DNA of 64,000 nucleotides from Roseateles_E sp005503085. Lineage in GTDB: Bacteria; Pseudomonadota; Gammaproteobacteria; Burkholderiales; Burkholderiaceae_C. Below the pieces are notes generated by a model. That model ran no database searches, was not told the DNA's origin, and saw only the letters and a program-made list of their open reading frames with translations. Below, piece after piece: positions 53,682-62,396 of the stretch. The stretch spans positions 1 through 64,000 of the forward strand of contig NZ_JAQOWX010000013.1 of the NCBI RefSeq assembly GCF_028462495.1, in the 5' to 3' direction. Position 1 is the first letter of the stretch, and each line of letters begins with the position of its first letter. A program made the position numbers and the translations under genes.

Positions 53682-54485
53682 CTACTCGCTGACCGGCAAG
53701 GCCTTCAGATAGTCGTGCAGCTGGCGCGCCACCGTCTCGCGGTCGGCCAGGCCCTCGGGCAGCGGCGGCATGGCCGTGCCCGGTCTTACCGCGCTGGGAT
53801 TGAGCAGCCAGCGCTGCCAGGTGGCGGCATCGATCTGCTTGGCACGGGCCGCCAGATTGATGGGCATCTTGTCACCGCCAAAGCCGTTGACCTGGTGGCA
53901 GTTCAGACAGAACTTCTGCGCCAGGCCGGCCTGGACCTCGAAACCCGGCGCCAGCCCGGGCGGCAGCAGGGCCGTCTTGCTGCTGGTGCGCAGCGCGATC
54001 TGGGCAACCTGATAGGGCCAGCCGCTGGCGCCCTCCGCCTGCAACTCGGGCGCGGCGATATTGTCCCAGACCAGGTAGTAGGGCCCGAGGGGCACGCGCT
54101 TCTGGTTCTGCTCCAGATTGTCGACCACGAACTCGCTGCCGTCCTGGCGAGCCAGCACCAGCCAGGCACGATGCTTGGCGAAGCGCTCGACCGGAATGCG
54201 CGAGACATAGCCGTCCAGCGCGCGGAACTTGATCTCCTTGCCGGGCGTCTTCTGCCAGTCGGGCCCCAGATGGGCGCTCAGCACCTGGGCGATCGGATAG
54301 CCCAGATAGCTCAGGCGCACCTGCTTGCCACCGACGCTCAGATGCGGCTCGATCACCGTGACCGGCTGCGGCGGCGCAGCCAGACTGGCCTGCAGCACGG
54401 CCGGTGTCGGCAGGGCCTGGGCCCACAGCGCCGGGGCGGCGAGCAGGGCGAGAACGAGCGGGAGATGGCGGCAGCGCATGGGCAT
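53682..54485 (-). CDS. Periplasmic fusion: molybdopterin-oxidoreductase-like domain plus cytochrome c
   Basis: The product is 267 aa with a signal peptide ending near LWAQA. Residues about 40-145 (LSVGGKQVRLSYLGYPIAQV, then EIKFRALDGYVSRIPV and WLVLARQDGSEFV) resemble the small sulfite-oxidase-type beta fold. A single c-type haem follows: C193LNCH197 with M239 (TAMPPLP) as axial ligand. So it is an electron carrier in the periplasm. The partner enzyme is not in the window. Confidence 0.8.
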   Translation of the reverse strand: MPMRCRHLPLVLALLAAPALWAQALPTPAVLQASLAAPPQPVTVIEPHLSVGGKQVRLSYLGYPIAQVLSAHLGPDWQKTPGKEIKFRALDGYVSRIPVERFAKHRAWLVLARQDGSEFVVDNLEQNQKRVPLGPYYLVWDNIAAPELQAEGASGWPYQVAQIALRTSSKTALLPPGLAPGFEVQAGLAQKFCLNCHQVNGFGGDKMPINLAARAKQIDAATWQRWLLNPSAVRPGTAMPPLPEGLADRETVARQLHDYLKALPVSE

Positions 54486-54589
54486 GGCTCACAAACATGG
54501 CAATGCCCGCAGCCTAGCAAAATGGCGACGGCGGGTGAACCCAGCGTAGCGGTTCACAATCACCTCATGCACAACAAGGAGCTGTATCG

Positions 54590-54970
54590 ATGGCCATTCC
54601 CTGGCTGCTGGCACTGAAAGTGATTCCCTGGGCCGATGTGATCGAGGCCACGCCGGCCCTGGTCAAGGGCGCGCGCAAGCTGTTCAAGCGCAGCCAGGAC
54701 GAGGCGGCCGAGATCGCCGAGCAGCCCAGCCCGCCGCCCCAATCCTTGCCCGAGGCGCTGGAGCGGCTGCAGAAGATGGAGATCGAGCTGGGCGGTTTGA
54801 GCCGGCAGCAGGCCGAGAGCGCGGCCCTGCTGCAGTCGCTGGCCGAGCAAAATGCGCGCCTGGTCGAGGCGGTGGAGATGCTGCGCCTGCGCAGCCGGCT
54901 GCTGCTCTATGGCTTCGCGGGGCTGGCAGCGCTGGCTGCGGCGCTGCTGGCCTGGGCCTTGTTGCGCTAG
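54590..54970 (+). CDS. Small coiled-coil protein with a C-terminal membrane helix
   Basis: The product is 126 aa. The start (IPWLLALKVIPWADVIEATP) is hydrophobic, residues 55-95 form a heptad-rich helix (LERLQKMEIELGGLSRQQAE), and the end (LLLYGFAGLAALAAALLAWALL) is a membrane anchor. A tail-anchored protein exposed to the cytoplasm is inferred. No family was recognised. Confidence 0.75.
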   Translation: MAIPWLLALKVIPWADVIEATPALVKGARKLFKRSQDEAAEIAEQPSPPPQSLPEALERLQKMEIELGGLSRQQAESAALLQSLAEQNARLVEAVEMLRLRSRLLLYGFAGLAALAAALLAWALLR

Positions 54971-54989
54971 CTCGGGCCAGTGCCGAGGG

Positions 54990-55553
54990 TCAGGCCTTGC
55001 GCGGCTTGCGCATCGAGACCAGGGCCTCGACCCGCTTGAGCAGCTCGCGGTCGTTCCAGGGCTTCTTGAACAGACCGTAGATCCCCTGCACATCGTGCAC
55101 CCGGGTGTGCAGCTCGTCGTGGCCGGTGATCGCGATGATGGGCAGATCCTCAGTCTCCAGACTGCCCTGCACATCGGCGATCAGCTCAAAGCCGTCCTTG
55201 TTGGGCATTTCCAGGTCGGTGACCATCACATTGAAATGCTGCTGGGCCAGTTGCTCCAGCGCGTCGACGCCGTCCTTGGCCAGGGTGACGCGGTAGCCGG
55301 CGCTCTCGAACAGCTTGCCCAGCTTGGCGCGCGCCACCGCCGAGTCGTCGACCAGCAGCAGCGAGGCCGGCTGGCCCTGCTCGGCCAAGGTCATCGGCTG
55401 GGTCGGCGGCAGCATCGTGCTTGGGGCCGCCCGGGTGTTGTCCAGATCGTCGCCACGGCGGCGGCTGATGACCAGCACCACAATGGCCAGCGGCACCGCG
55501 ATCAACAGCGGCAGCAGATAGGGACCGAGCAATTCCGGGACTTCAAAAGGCAT
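54990..55553 (-). CDS. Membrane-tethered response-regulator receiver protein
   Basis: The product is 187 aa from the ATG 9 bases after AGGAGA. Residues 10-31 are one membrane helix (GPYLLPLLIAVPLAIVVLVI), then a Pro/Ala linker of about 30 residues and a complete receiver domain: D69-D70, phospho-acceptor D113 (VTDLEMP), T143 and K164 (LFKKPW). There is no output domain. No histidine kinase is adjacent. Similar architectures are rare; it may act as a phosphate sink or localise a partner. Confidence 0.88.
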   Translation of the reverse strand: MPFEVPELLGPYLLPLLIAVPLAIVVLVISRRRGDDLDNTRAAPSTMLPPTQPMTLAEQGQPASLLLVDDSAVARAKLGKLFESAGYRVTLAKDGVDALEQLAQQHFNVMVTDLEMPNKDGFELIADVQGSLETEDLPIIAITGHDELHTRVHDVQGIYGLFKKPWNDRELLKRVEALVSMRKPRKA

Positions 55554-55640
55554 GACGGGGTTCTCCTGAGCTCGGCCAGCCCTCCACGGCCCGCTGAGGC
55601 CACTCATTCTCCCACTGTCGGATCCGATTCAAGCAATAGA

Positions 55641-55663
55641 AAAGGCGACACAAGGTCGCCTTT
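55641..55663 (-). terminator. Rho-independent terminator after the DUF4148 gene
   Basis: AAAGGCGAC-ACAAG-GTCGCCTTT with flanking T residues on the minus strand, 60 bases past the DUF4148 stop. The receiver-protein gene starts about 90 bases further on. Confidence 0.75.
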
Positions 55664-55724
55664 GTCGTGATGCTGACGCAATCAGCCGAGCCTGCGGCGA
55701 CCCGGCCTGTGCATCCGCTCGCGC

Positions 55725-56105
55725 TTACTGCGCGCTGCGCGGCTGGCCGGCGAGCGTCTGCGGCAGCGGACGGATCTGCGGGCCGTAGGCAAAGTCGGCA
55801 TGCTCGCTGTTCAGCAAGGCCAGCTCACCGCTGGCGCGCGCTTGCTGCAGCTCGGCCAGCACCTCGGCGCGGCTCTTGGTCGACACGGTCGAGATCTGCG
55901 GTGCATAGGACTCGCTGTTGAGGCGGTCCAGCGCGCCGCGGGCTTTCTGCAGCTCGGCCAGCACGGCGGCGCGGGTCTGTGGCGCCGCGGCGCTCACGCT
56001 CACATCGCTGTCGCGACCCAGTTCGTTGAAGGCCCCGCCTCGGGCCATCGCGGCACCGGTGGTCGACAGCAGGGCAAGGGCGATGACGGCGGTCAGCTTG
56101 TTCAT
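55725..56105 (-). CDS. Secreted DUF4148 protein
   Basis: The product is 126 aa from the ATG beginning MNKLTAV, 9 bases after AAGGAA. It has a signal peptide (VIALALLSTTGAAMA), then two copies of the DUF4148 helix: TRAAVLAELQKARGA and SRAEVLAELQQARASGEL. DUF4148 proteins are small secreted proteins common in Burkholderiales, of unknown function. No interaction partner is evident. Confidence 0.9.
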   Translation of the reverse strand: MNKLTAVIALALLSTTGAAMARGGAFNELGRDSDVSVSAAAPQTRAAVLAELQKARGALDRLNSESYAPQISTVSTKSRAEVLAELQQARASGELALLNSEHADFAYGPQIRPLPQTLAGQPRSAQ

Positions 56106-56287
56106 GATCGATAGTTCCTTTTCAGCTTGCGGTTGGATTGGGTTTGAGGCTCTGGAGCCAGCGATCCTTGTTGTCGGTATCGCCGTGTCCATGGATCGAA
56201 CTTTGAACCTCGGGCCGCTGAAGAAAAACCGGCAGCGCCGCAACTGAGCATTCAGGATTTCACAAGAATGCCGATGCGACGCCCATG

Positions 56288-56313
56288 AAAAAGCCGGCCC
56301 GCAGGCCGGCTTT
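56288..56313 (-). terminator. Rho-independent terminator of aqpZ
   Basis: AAAGCCGGCC-CGCA-GGCCGGCTTT, 10-bp perfect stem with a TTTTT run on the minus strand, 34 bases past the aqpZ stop. Confidence 0.88.
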
Positions 56314-56346
56314 CGTCATAAAAGGGTCAGGTCTTGCCGCGAGCGA

Positions 56347-57039
56347 TCAGGACTTGGCGCCGACCACGCGGTAGGCGGCCGCACCCAGCAGCGCGCCGAC
56401 GATGGGGGCCAGCCAGAACAGCCACAGCTGCTGCACCGCCCAGCCGCCGACATAGATCGCCACGCCGGTGCTGCGCGCCGGGTTGACCGAGGTGTTGGTG
56501 ACCGGAATGCTGATCAGGTGGATCAGGGTCAGGGCCAGGCCGATCGCGATCGGCGCAAAGCCGGCCGGCGCGCGGCCGTCGGTGGCACCCAGGATGATGA
56601 TCAAGAAGAAGGCCGTCAGCACCACCTCGGTGATCAGCGCCGCCTGCATCGAGTAGCCGCCGGGCGAATGCTCGCCGAAGCCGTTCGACGCGAAACCGGC
56701 CGACACATCAAAGCCGGCCTTGCCGCTGGCGATCAGATAGAGCACGCCGCCGGCCGCCAGACCGCCCAGCACCTGGGCAATGATGTAGGGCAGCAGCTGC
56801 GAGGCCGGGAAGCGGCCGCCGGCCCACAGGCCCACCGAGACGGCCGGGTTGAAATGCCCGCCCGAGATATGGCCCACCGCATAAGCCATCGTCAGCACCG
56901 TCAGGCCGAAGGCCAGCGACACGCCGACAAAGCCGATGCCCAGGCCCGGAAACGCAGCCGCCAGCACCGCGCTGCCGCAGCCACCCAGCACCAACCAGAA
57001 CGTGCCCAGGAATTCGGCACCATATTGCTTTGTTGTCAT
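56347..57039 (-). CDS. aqpZ: Aquaporin Z water channel
   Basis: The product is 230 aa from an ATG preceded by GGAGGAAG. It is a six-helix MIP protein with both NPA boxes (HFNPAV 62-67; SVNPARS 184-190). The selectivity residues near the second box (TNTSVNPARS with the Arg) fit a water channel rather than a glycerol facilitator, so it is not a substitute for the glycerol ABC transporter. Followed by a strong terminator. Confidence 0.94.
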   Translation of the reverse strand: MTTKQYGAEFLGTFWLVLGGCGSAVLAAAFPGLGIGFVGVSLAFGLTVLTMAYAVGHISGGHFNPAVSVGLWAGGRFPASQLLPYIIAQVLGGLAAGGVLYLIASGKAGFDVSAGFASNGFGEHSPGGYSMQAALITEVVLTAFFLIIILGATDGRAPAGFAPIAIGLALTLIHLISIPVTNTSVNPARSTGVAIYVGGWAVQQLWLFWLAPIVGALLGAAAYRVVGAKS

Positions 57040-57174
57040 CGTTTCTTCCTCCACCAAAGGGTTCAACACGCCGGCCAGTCCAAGTTGCCGCCGGCGGCTG
57101 CGCCGCATCATGATGCAAGCCTCGTGACAAGGCAATCTCGGAATGTCCCCTGGGCAGGGGCCAGGTCTTGCTGG

Positions 57175-57726
57175 TCAGCGATCCGATCCGGCCACCAGCG
57201 AGAACACCGAGGCCGGCACCGACACGCCGCGGATGTTCAGGCGCTGGCGGGCCACGCATTCCAGCAGCGCGCCGGACTTGCGGGCCACCGCCTCGCTGGG
57301 CCGGTTGCCCTCGGCGACGATGATTTCGACACGCCGCAGGCCCAGCACGCCGAAAGCATGGGCCGCTAGCGCCTGGACGCAGCGGCCGGCGACCCCCTGC
57401 CCTTGCCGCGACTGGCGCACCCAGTAGCCCAGATTGCAGTAGAGATGCTGGTGGTTGATCAGATTCAGGCCGGTGCCACCGATGAAGGCGCCGGTCTCGC
57501 GGTCGAAGATGCCGAACTCATGGGCCGTGCCCGCCGCCGCGCCGGCCCGGCAGGCGGCGAACCAGTCGAGCGCGTCCTGCTCGCTGTAGACCTCGCTGCA
57601 CCAGGGCATCCAGCGCCCCACCGTCGCGACCGACTCGCGCGCAGCGGCCGCGAAGGCCGACGCATCGCCATCGTCGAAGGGGCGCAGCAGCAGCCGGTCG
57701 CCGGCCGGCAGCGGTGCCGAAGGCAA
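57175..57726 (-). CDS. RimJ/RimL-type GNAT N-acetyltransferase
   Basis: The product is 183 aa, starting at a TTG 2 bases after the clpP stop on the same strand. The RimJ-like layout is clear: LLLRPFDDGDASAFAAAA, FGIFDRETGAFIGGTGLN, YWVRQSRQGQGVAGRCVQAL and ILGLRRVEIIVAEGNRPSEA-like end. Members acetylate ribosomal or other protein N termini, or small molecules. Probably co-transcribed with clpP. Confidence 0.87.
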   Translation of the reverse strand: MPSAPLPAGDRLLLRPFDDGDASAFAAAARESVATVGRWMPWCSEVYSEQDALDWFAACRAGAAAGTAHEFGIFDRETGAFIGGTGLNLINHQHLYCNLGYWVRQSRQGQGVAGRCVQALAAHAFGVLGLRRVEIIVAEGNRPSEAVARKSGALLECVARQRLNIRGVSVPASVFSLVAGSDR

Positions 57727-57728
57727 GA

Positions 57729-58328
57729 TCAGCCCAGCTCTTGCTGGCGCTCGATGATGCGCGAGACGATGCCGTAGTCGATCGCTTCGGCGGCGCTCAT
57801 CCAGTGGTCGCGTTCCATATCGGTCTGCACGCGCTCGAGTTTCTGGCCGGTCTGCTTGGCGATGACCTGGGCGATGCGTTCGCGGGTGCGCAGGATCTCG
57901 CGCGCCTGGATCGCGATGTCCGAGGCCTGGCCGCCGGCGCCGCCGGCCGGCTGGTGGATCATGAAGCGGGTGTTGGGCAGGCAGACGCGGCGCTCCTTGG
58001 GCGGCGCCAGGAAGATATGGGCGCCGGCGCTGGCCACCCAGCCGGTGCCCACCGTGGTGACCGGGGCACGCACGAAATTGATCATGTCGTGGATCGCGTC
58101 GCCCGATTCCACATGACCGCCCGGCGAGGAGATCAGCAAGGTGATCGGCGCATCGGACTCGGCCGCCAGCGCCAGCAGGCGGCGGCAGGTCGCATGGGCA
58201 ACCGTGTCGCTGATCTCGCCGAACAGCAGCACGAAGCGCGACTTGAAGGACAGCTGCTCCTCCAGGCGGTCGGGGCGATCGCCGGCGCTGGGCGCGGATT
58301 CGGCGGCAAGGGTGTGGGCGTGATTCAT
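57729..58328 (-). CDS. clpP: ClpP-like serine protease subunit
   Basis: The product is 199 aa. The catalytic triad is visible: S100 in GWVASAGAH, H125 in FMIHQPAGG and D174 in MERDHWMSA. The Ser loop differs from the canonical GxAASMGA, as in secondary ClpP paralogues. The N terminus is a charged extension (RPDRLEEQLSFKSRFVLLFG). No clpX is adjacent, so it may be a second ClpP. Start at the ATG beginning MNHAHTL. Confidence 0.9.
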   Translation of the reverse strand: MNHAHTLAAESAPSAGDRPDRLEEQLSFKSRFVLLFGEISDTVAHATCRRLLALAAESDAPITLLISSPGGHVESGDAIHDMINFVRAPVTTVGTGWVASAGAHIFLAPPKERRVCLPNTRFMIHQPAGGAGGQASDIAIQAREILRTRERIAQVIAKQTGQKLERVQTDMERDHWMSAAEAIDYGIVSRIIERQQELG

Positions 58329-58398
58329 GGCGAAAGTCTCCGGAACATGGATGTCTGGTGGTGATTGTGGCGCATGCGTCGGCAGCGCCAGATCGGGT

Positions 58399-58809
58399 TC
58401 AGCTGGCCGGCTTGATCGCCGTGGCCTGCGACCACACGACCTGCCACTGACCCTGGGTATTGCGCTCGTAAGTGTCGATATGCCAGCAACGAAACGGCGC
58501 GCTGCCATCGAAGGCCAGCGTGGCCTGATAGCGTATCGCCGCGCTGTCCTGGCCGCTGACGCGCACCGCCATCTCGGCATCCGGCTCCCAGCGCAGATAG
58601 CGCAGCGTGCCCTGCGCTATCTTGCCCAGGTATTGATCGCGGCTGAAGGCCACGCCACCCGGTGTGATCAGCTGGAAGTCGTCGGCATGGAGCGGGCCTG
58701 CGGTCGCCATGTCGGCGGCCACCAGCGCGCGCAGGCGGCTGCGTTCGAGGCTGCGGATATGCTCGGCCAGCGCGATGCCAGCGCTGCTGTTCTGCTGTGC
58801 TTCACTCAT
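58399..58809 (-). CDS. NTF2-like (DUF4440) protein
   Basis: The product is 136 aa. It has the SnoaL/NTF2 fold pattern: LERSRLRALVAADMATAGPL, HADDFQLITPGGVAFSRDQY, RYLRWEPDAEM and QGQWQVVWSQAT. DUF4440 proteins are small ligand-binding or enzymatic cone folds with many roles. Its start overlaps the preceding GNAT stop by 4 bases, so they are coupled. Confidence 0.88.
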   Translation of the reverse strand: MSEAQQNSSAGIALAEHIRSLERSRLRALVAADMATAGPLHADDFQLITPGGVAFSRDQYLGKIAQGTLRYLRWEPDAEMAVRVSGQDSAAIRYQATLAFDGSAPFRCWHIDTYERNTQGQWQVVWSQATAIKPAS

Positions 58810-59387
58810 CGCCCCAGATCCTTACCGACCCACACGCTGCCGTCGCCGTCATCGCGCAGCTGCTCGAAGCCGGCCGCCAGGTACAACTTCAGCGGTCCGA
58901 AATGGTTGTCGGCGGCGCTGGCCAGGTCGGTGCGCGGATTGGCCTCAACGCGGGCCATGCCCTGCTCCCGCAAGCCATCACAGGCAGCGTCCAGCAGAGC
59001 TTTCGCAATGCCCTGGCCACGCTGACTGGGGGCCACCAGGAAGCACACGATCGTGCCGGTGCGGGCCAGCTCCTCGGGCGGGGACTGCAACGGCGGTTCG
59101 TCGTCCAGCGCATGCAGCAGCGGGCGTGGCGCCGCATTGCACCAGCCGACCACGCGGCCCTCGCGATAGGCCAGATAGCCCTGCATCCGCCCGGTCGCTA
59201 TGCGCCGCGCAGCGCAATCGCGGTTCTCGCCGGCCGTCCGTGCCTTCCAGTTGACGACCCGGTGGTCCTCGTAAAAGCACTGGCAGTAGCAAAAAGCCCA
59301 GCGCGGGTTGTCGCTAAAGGCCTCGCCATCGAAAAAAGCCATGAAGTCGGCCTGGCGGTCAGGGGAGAGCGGGTGGATCTCGATCAT
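58806..59387 (-). CDS. GNAT N-acetyltransferase
   Basis: The product is 193 aa from the ATG beginning MIEIHPLSP, 7 bases after GGAG. The middle has a Cys-rich stretch (WAFCYCQCFYEDHRV) typical of the YitI-like GNAT group, and the acetyl-CoA loop reads VAPSQRGQGIAKALLDAA with LYLAAGFEQL at the end. Probably one operon with the NTF2-like gene. Substrate unknown. Confidence 0.87.
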   Translation of the reverse strand: MIEIHPLSPDRQADFMAFFDGEAFSDNPRWAFCYCQCFYEDHRVVNWKARTAGENRDCAARRIATGRMQGYLAYREGRVVGWCNAAPRPLLHALDDEPPLQSPPEELARTGTIVCFLVAPSQRGQGIAKALLDAACDGLREQGMARVEANPRTDLASAADNHFGPLKLYLAAGFEQLRDDGDGSVWVGKDLGR

Positions 59388-59486
59388 TGAAGACTCCATT
59401 CTGAATTCGGTAGCGCGCTCAGCGCTCGCCCGCTGCACCGCAAGCAGGCACAGCTGCATCGCCGGGTTCTGTTCCGCCATCAAGAC

Positions 59487-60218
59487 TCATATCTGCACAT
59501 GCGCCGTCGACCCGCCATCGACATACCAGTTCGCCCCCGCGACAAAGCTGGCCGCCGGGCTCGAGACAAAAGCCACGACACGGGCGATCTCCTCGGGCGT
59601 GGCCAGGCGCTGTAGCGGGTTGCGCTGCACGACCTTGGCGAATTGATCCGGCTCCTCGCGCCGCACCCGGTCCCAGAAACCATCGACCACCAGGGTATCG
59701 CCGGGCGACACGGTATTGACGCGCACGCCGGGCAGCAACCGGGCCGACAGCGACTTCATGTAGTGAGCCAGCGCCGCCTTGGCCGCGCCATAGGCCGCCG
59801 AGTTGGGCGCCGCCAGCGAGCCGGCCTTGGAGCCGATATAGGTGATGGCCGCTTGCGGCGAGCGCTGCAGCCAGGGCACGGCGGCCTCGGTGGCCTCCAC
59901 CGTGGCGCGGATATCGCTGCGTATCGCCTGCTCCCAGTCGCCGCTGAGCGCGCTGACATTGGGCACAAAGATGTCAAAGCCGCCCAGCGAGCCCAGCCAG
60001 TCGCGCAGTGCTGGCGTGTCAGTGACATCGAGCGCGCGGGCGCTGACCCGACCGGGCAGACACTCCAGCGCTCGCAGCGCGGCCTCGATGCGGCCCGGAT
60101 CACGCGCGCAAAACATCACCTCGCAGCCCTCGGCGGCCAAGGTGCGCACGATGGCCGCGCCTATGCCCGAGGAGCCGCCGGTGACCACGGCCCGCAGGCC
60201 TTTGAGTTGCAGATCCAT
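59487..60218 (-). CDS. Short-chain dehydrogenase/reductase (SDR)
   Basis: The product is 243 aa, classic SDR. The cofactor motif is VVTGGSSGIGAAI (13-25) and the catalytic residues are S130 or S134, Y143 and K147 (AAYGAAKAAL). The usual NNAG is replaced by PNVSA. NADP versus NAD cannot be fixed, though the basic residues after strand 2 (CARDPGR) favour NADP. Substrate unknown. Confidence 0.9.
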   Translation of the reverse strand: MDLQLKGLRAVVTGGSSGIGAAIVRTLAAEGCEVMFCARDPGRIEAALRALECLPGRVSARALDVTDTPALRDWLGSLGGFDIFVPNVSALSGDWEQAIRSDIRATVEATEAAVPWLQRSPQAAITYIGSKAGSLAAPNSAAYGAAKAALAHYMKSLSARLLPGVRVNTVSPGDTLVVDGFWDRVRREEPDQFAKVVQRNPLQRLATPEEIARVVAFVSSPAASFVAGANWYVDGGSTAHVQI

Positions 60219-60242
60219 CGTCTTAAATCTCGTCGAGACCCC

Positions 60243-60665
60243 TCACCGGTAATTGGTCCGCCGCACTAACCGAGCTCCGCCCCAGAACAGCGCGACCGCG
60301 ACCACGAGCAGGGGCAGCGCTGCCAGAGTCGGCCCGCCCGCCAGCCACAGCAGATTCTGCAGCTCGCAGATCAGGCTGCTCCGCCCCCGACACGCCCTCG
60401 GCCACTCGGTCACGCCGAAGGCGGTCTGCCAGGCAGCAAAGCCCACCCCGAGCCCGAACACGAGGCCACTCAGTCCCAGCGCCCGGTTTGGACGCTCGAA
60501 ATCGACCCAGGGCAGCGCGGCCATGACAAGCAAGATCGAAGACAGCCCCCACACGCTCGGATCCGCCAAGGCCTGCGGCGCAGCAACGATGAAGGCGAGC
60601 AGGGCCGCCAACAGCGACAGGGACAACAGGAGCTTGAAGCCCGGCCAAATGTACTTCACGAACAT
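60243..60665 (-). CDS. Membrane protein of unknown function
   Basis: The product is 140 aa from the ATG beginning MFVKYIWPG. It has four hydrophobic segments (LLLSLSLLAALLAFIVAAPQ, IILVMAALPW-like, SGLVFGLGVGFAAWQTAF, LAALPLLVVAVALFWGG) and a Cys-containing loop (RACRGRSSLICELQN). No family was recognised. It lies 11 bases after the next small membrane gene, and the pair is probably co-transcribed. Confidence 0.72.
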   Translation of the reverse strand: MFVKYIWPGFKLLLSLSLLAALLAFIVAAPQALADPSVWGLSSILLVMAALPWVDFERPNRALGLSGLVFGLGVGFAAWQTAFGVTEWPRACRGRSSLICELQNLLWLAGGPTLAALPLLVVAVALFWGGARLVRRTNYR

Positions 60666-60676
60666 GGCGCGCGCAT

Positions 60677-60889
60677 TCAGGAGTAAAGCAGCGCCAGCAC
60701 GAGTCCTGCCGTCGCCCAGGAGATGAACAGTCCCCAGTACGCCAGCTTCATGGCGCCATGTTTCTCCAAGAACTTGCGCAGCCCATGCTCGGCAGGCAGG
60801 CGGCGGCCAATGGCCCAGATCAGGAAGCTGGATGCCGGCAGGAACAGCAGTGCCCACACCAGCTTGGCCAGCAAATGTCCCTCGTTCAA
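60677..60889 (-). CDS. Small membrane protein of unknown function
   Basis: The product is 70 aa, starting at a TTG 8 bases after AGGAG. Two hydrophobic helices (LVWALLFLPASSFLIWAIG and LAYWGLFISWATAGLVLALL) flank a basic loop with RKFLEKHGAMK. No family was recognised. Followed closely by the larger membrane gene. Confidence 0.65.
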   Translation of the reverse strand: MNEGHLLAKLVWALLFLPASSFLIWAIGRRLPAEHGLRKFLEKHGAMKLAYWGLFISWATAGLVLALLYS

Positions 60890-60911
60890 TCAAAGCGCTC
60901 CTGCGGCCTCA

Positions 60912-62396
60912 TCAATACCCCGCCCGTCCCCGATTCGCCATTGGCTTGGAACGGCGGATCAGCGGTACGTCGTCAGCATCTGCGTCGGTCTCATCGTCAG
61001 CCAGCGCCTCGGGCGGCTGCGGCCAGTCGCGCTGCGCGGGCCGCATCTGCTCAAAGGCCCGCGCCATTTGCAGCACGCCCAGATCGTCGAAGCGCTGGCC
61101 GATGATCTGCAGGCCGATAGGCAGGCCGGACTTGGTGTAGCCGCAGTTGATGGAAGCGGCCGGCTGCTCGCTCATGTTGTAGGGCAGCGTGAAGGCGATG
61201 TGCTCGAAGGGGCGCTGCGGGTCGTTGATCGGGCTGGCCCATTCGGCCGGAAAGGCCGGCACCGGGCTGACCGGCGACAGCACATAGTCATAGGGCTGGC
61301 AGGCCGCGACCGCCGCCTCGCGGAAGGCCGCCATCTGGCTGTAGCCGTGGAACAGTTCGGCCGCGCTCAAGCTCCCGCCGGTGGACACCCAGTCGCGGAT
61401 ATAGGGCAGGACCAGCACCTGGCGCTCCGGCGGCAGGGCCGAGATGTCCAGCCAGGAGCGCATGCGCCAGAACTTGTCGAGGCCGTCGATCATCGCGCGC
61501 GTGCTGAATGCAGGCAGCGGCTGGACCCGGGCGCCGGCAGCCTCGAAGAGGCGCGCGGCGGCCTCGACGGCGGCGCGGGTCTCGGGCTCGACATCCAGGC
61601 CCCAGCCGGCGTCCAGCATCAGGCCGATGCGCAGGCCTTTGACATCGCGGTCCAGGCTCAGCCAATCGATGTCCTGGGCGGGCAGGCTCATCGTGTCGCG
61701 CCAATCGGGGCGGGACAGCGAAGCCATCATCAGCGCGGCGTCGGTCACCGTGCGCGTCATCGGGCCGGCAACGCGGCCGGCGAACGGCGGCTTGATCGGG
61801 ATGCGGCCGAGGCTGGGCTTCAGGGTGAAGATGCCGCACCAGGAGGCCGGCAGGCGCAGCGAACCGCCGATATCGGTGCCCAGATGCAGCGGTCCATAGC
61901 CGGCCGCCGCCGCTGCGGCCGCGCCGGCGCTGGAGCCGCCGGGGTTGCGGTCCAGGTTCCAGGGATTGCGGGTCAGCGGATGAAAGCTCGACAGCCCGGA
62001 GCTGAGCATGCCGTAGTCCGGCATCGTGGTCTTGGCCAGCAGCACGGCGCCGGCCTCGCGCATGCGGGCCGCCGGCGGCGCATCCTCGGTGGCCGGGCTC
62101 AGCACCGTGGCGGCCGTGCCCAGCGGCATCGGCGTGCCGCGCGTCGCGATGTTTTCCTTCAAGGTCAGCGGCACACCGTCCAGCGCCAGCGCCTCGCCCT
62201 TCAACCAGCGCGCCTCGGACGCACGGGCCTGGGCCAGTGCGGCCTCCGGGTCCGGCGCATAGAGCGCGCAGAGCTGCGGCTCCCAGCACCCGATATGGGC
62301 CAGCACCGCTTGCGTGACCTCGACCGGCGAGAAGGCGCGGCGGCGGTAGCCGTCCAGCAGCTCGACGGCGCTGAGCGAGAACAGCGGCGCGCTCAT
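60912..62396 (-). CDS. Amidase signature family enzyme
   Basis: The product is 494 aa. The Ser-cisSer-Lys triad is K80 (LTLKENIA), S155 (GGSSAG) and S179 (GTDIGGSLR). Amidase-signature enzymes hydrolyse amides, including short peptides and arylamides. The start overlaps the stop of the peptide-binding protein gene by 4 bases, so it belongs to the same operon. This suggests the transported compound is an amide cleaved after uptake. The C-terminal tail is acidic then basic and not typical. Confidence 0.92.
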   Translation of the reverse strand: MSAPLFSLSAVELLDGYRRRAFSPVEVTQAVLAHIGCWEPQLCALYAPDPEAALAQARASEARWLKGEALALDGVPLTLKENIATRGTPMPLGTAATVLSPATEDAPPAARMREAGAVLLAKTTMPDYGMLSSGLSSFHPLTRNPWNLDRNPGGSSAGAAAAAAAGYGPLHLGTDIGGSLRLPASWCGIFTLKPSLGRIPIKPPFAGRVAGPMTRTVTDAALMMASLSRPDWRDTMSLPAQDIDWLSLDRDVKGLRIGLMLDAGWGLDVEPETRAAVEAAARLFEAAGARVQPLPAFSTRAMIDGLDKFWRMRSWLDISALPPERQVLVLPYIRDWVSTGGSLSAAELFHGYSQMAAFREAAVAACQPYDYVLSPVSPVPAFPAEWASPINDPQRPFEHIAFTLPYNMSEQPAASINCGYTKSGLPIGLQIIGQRFDDLGVLQMARAFEQMRPAQRDWPQPPEALADDETDADADDVPLIRRSKPMANRGRAGY

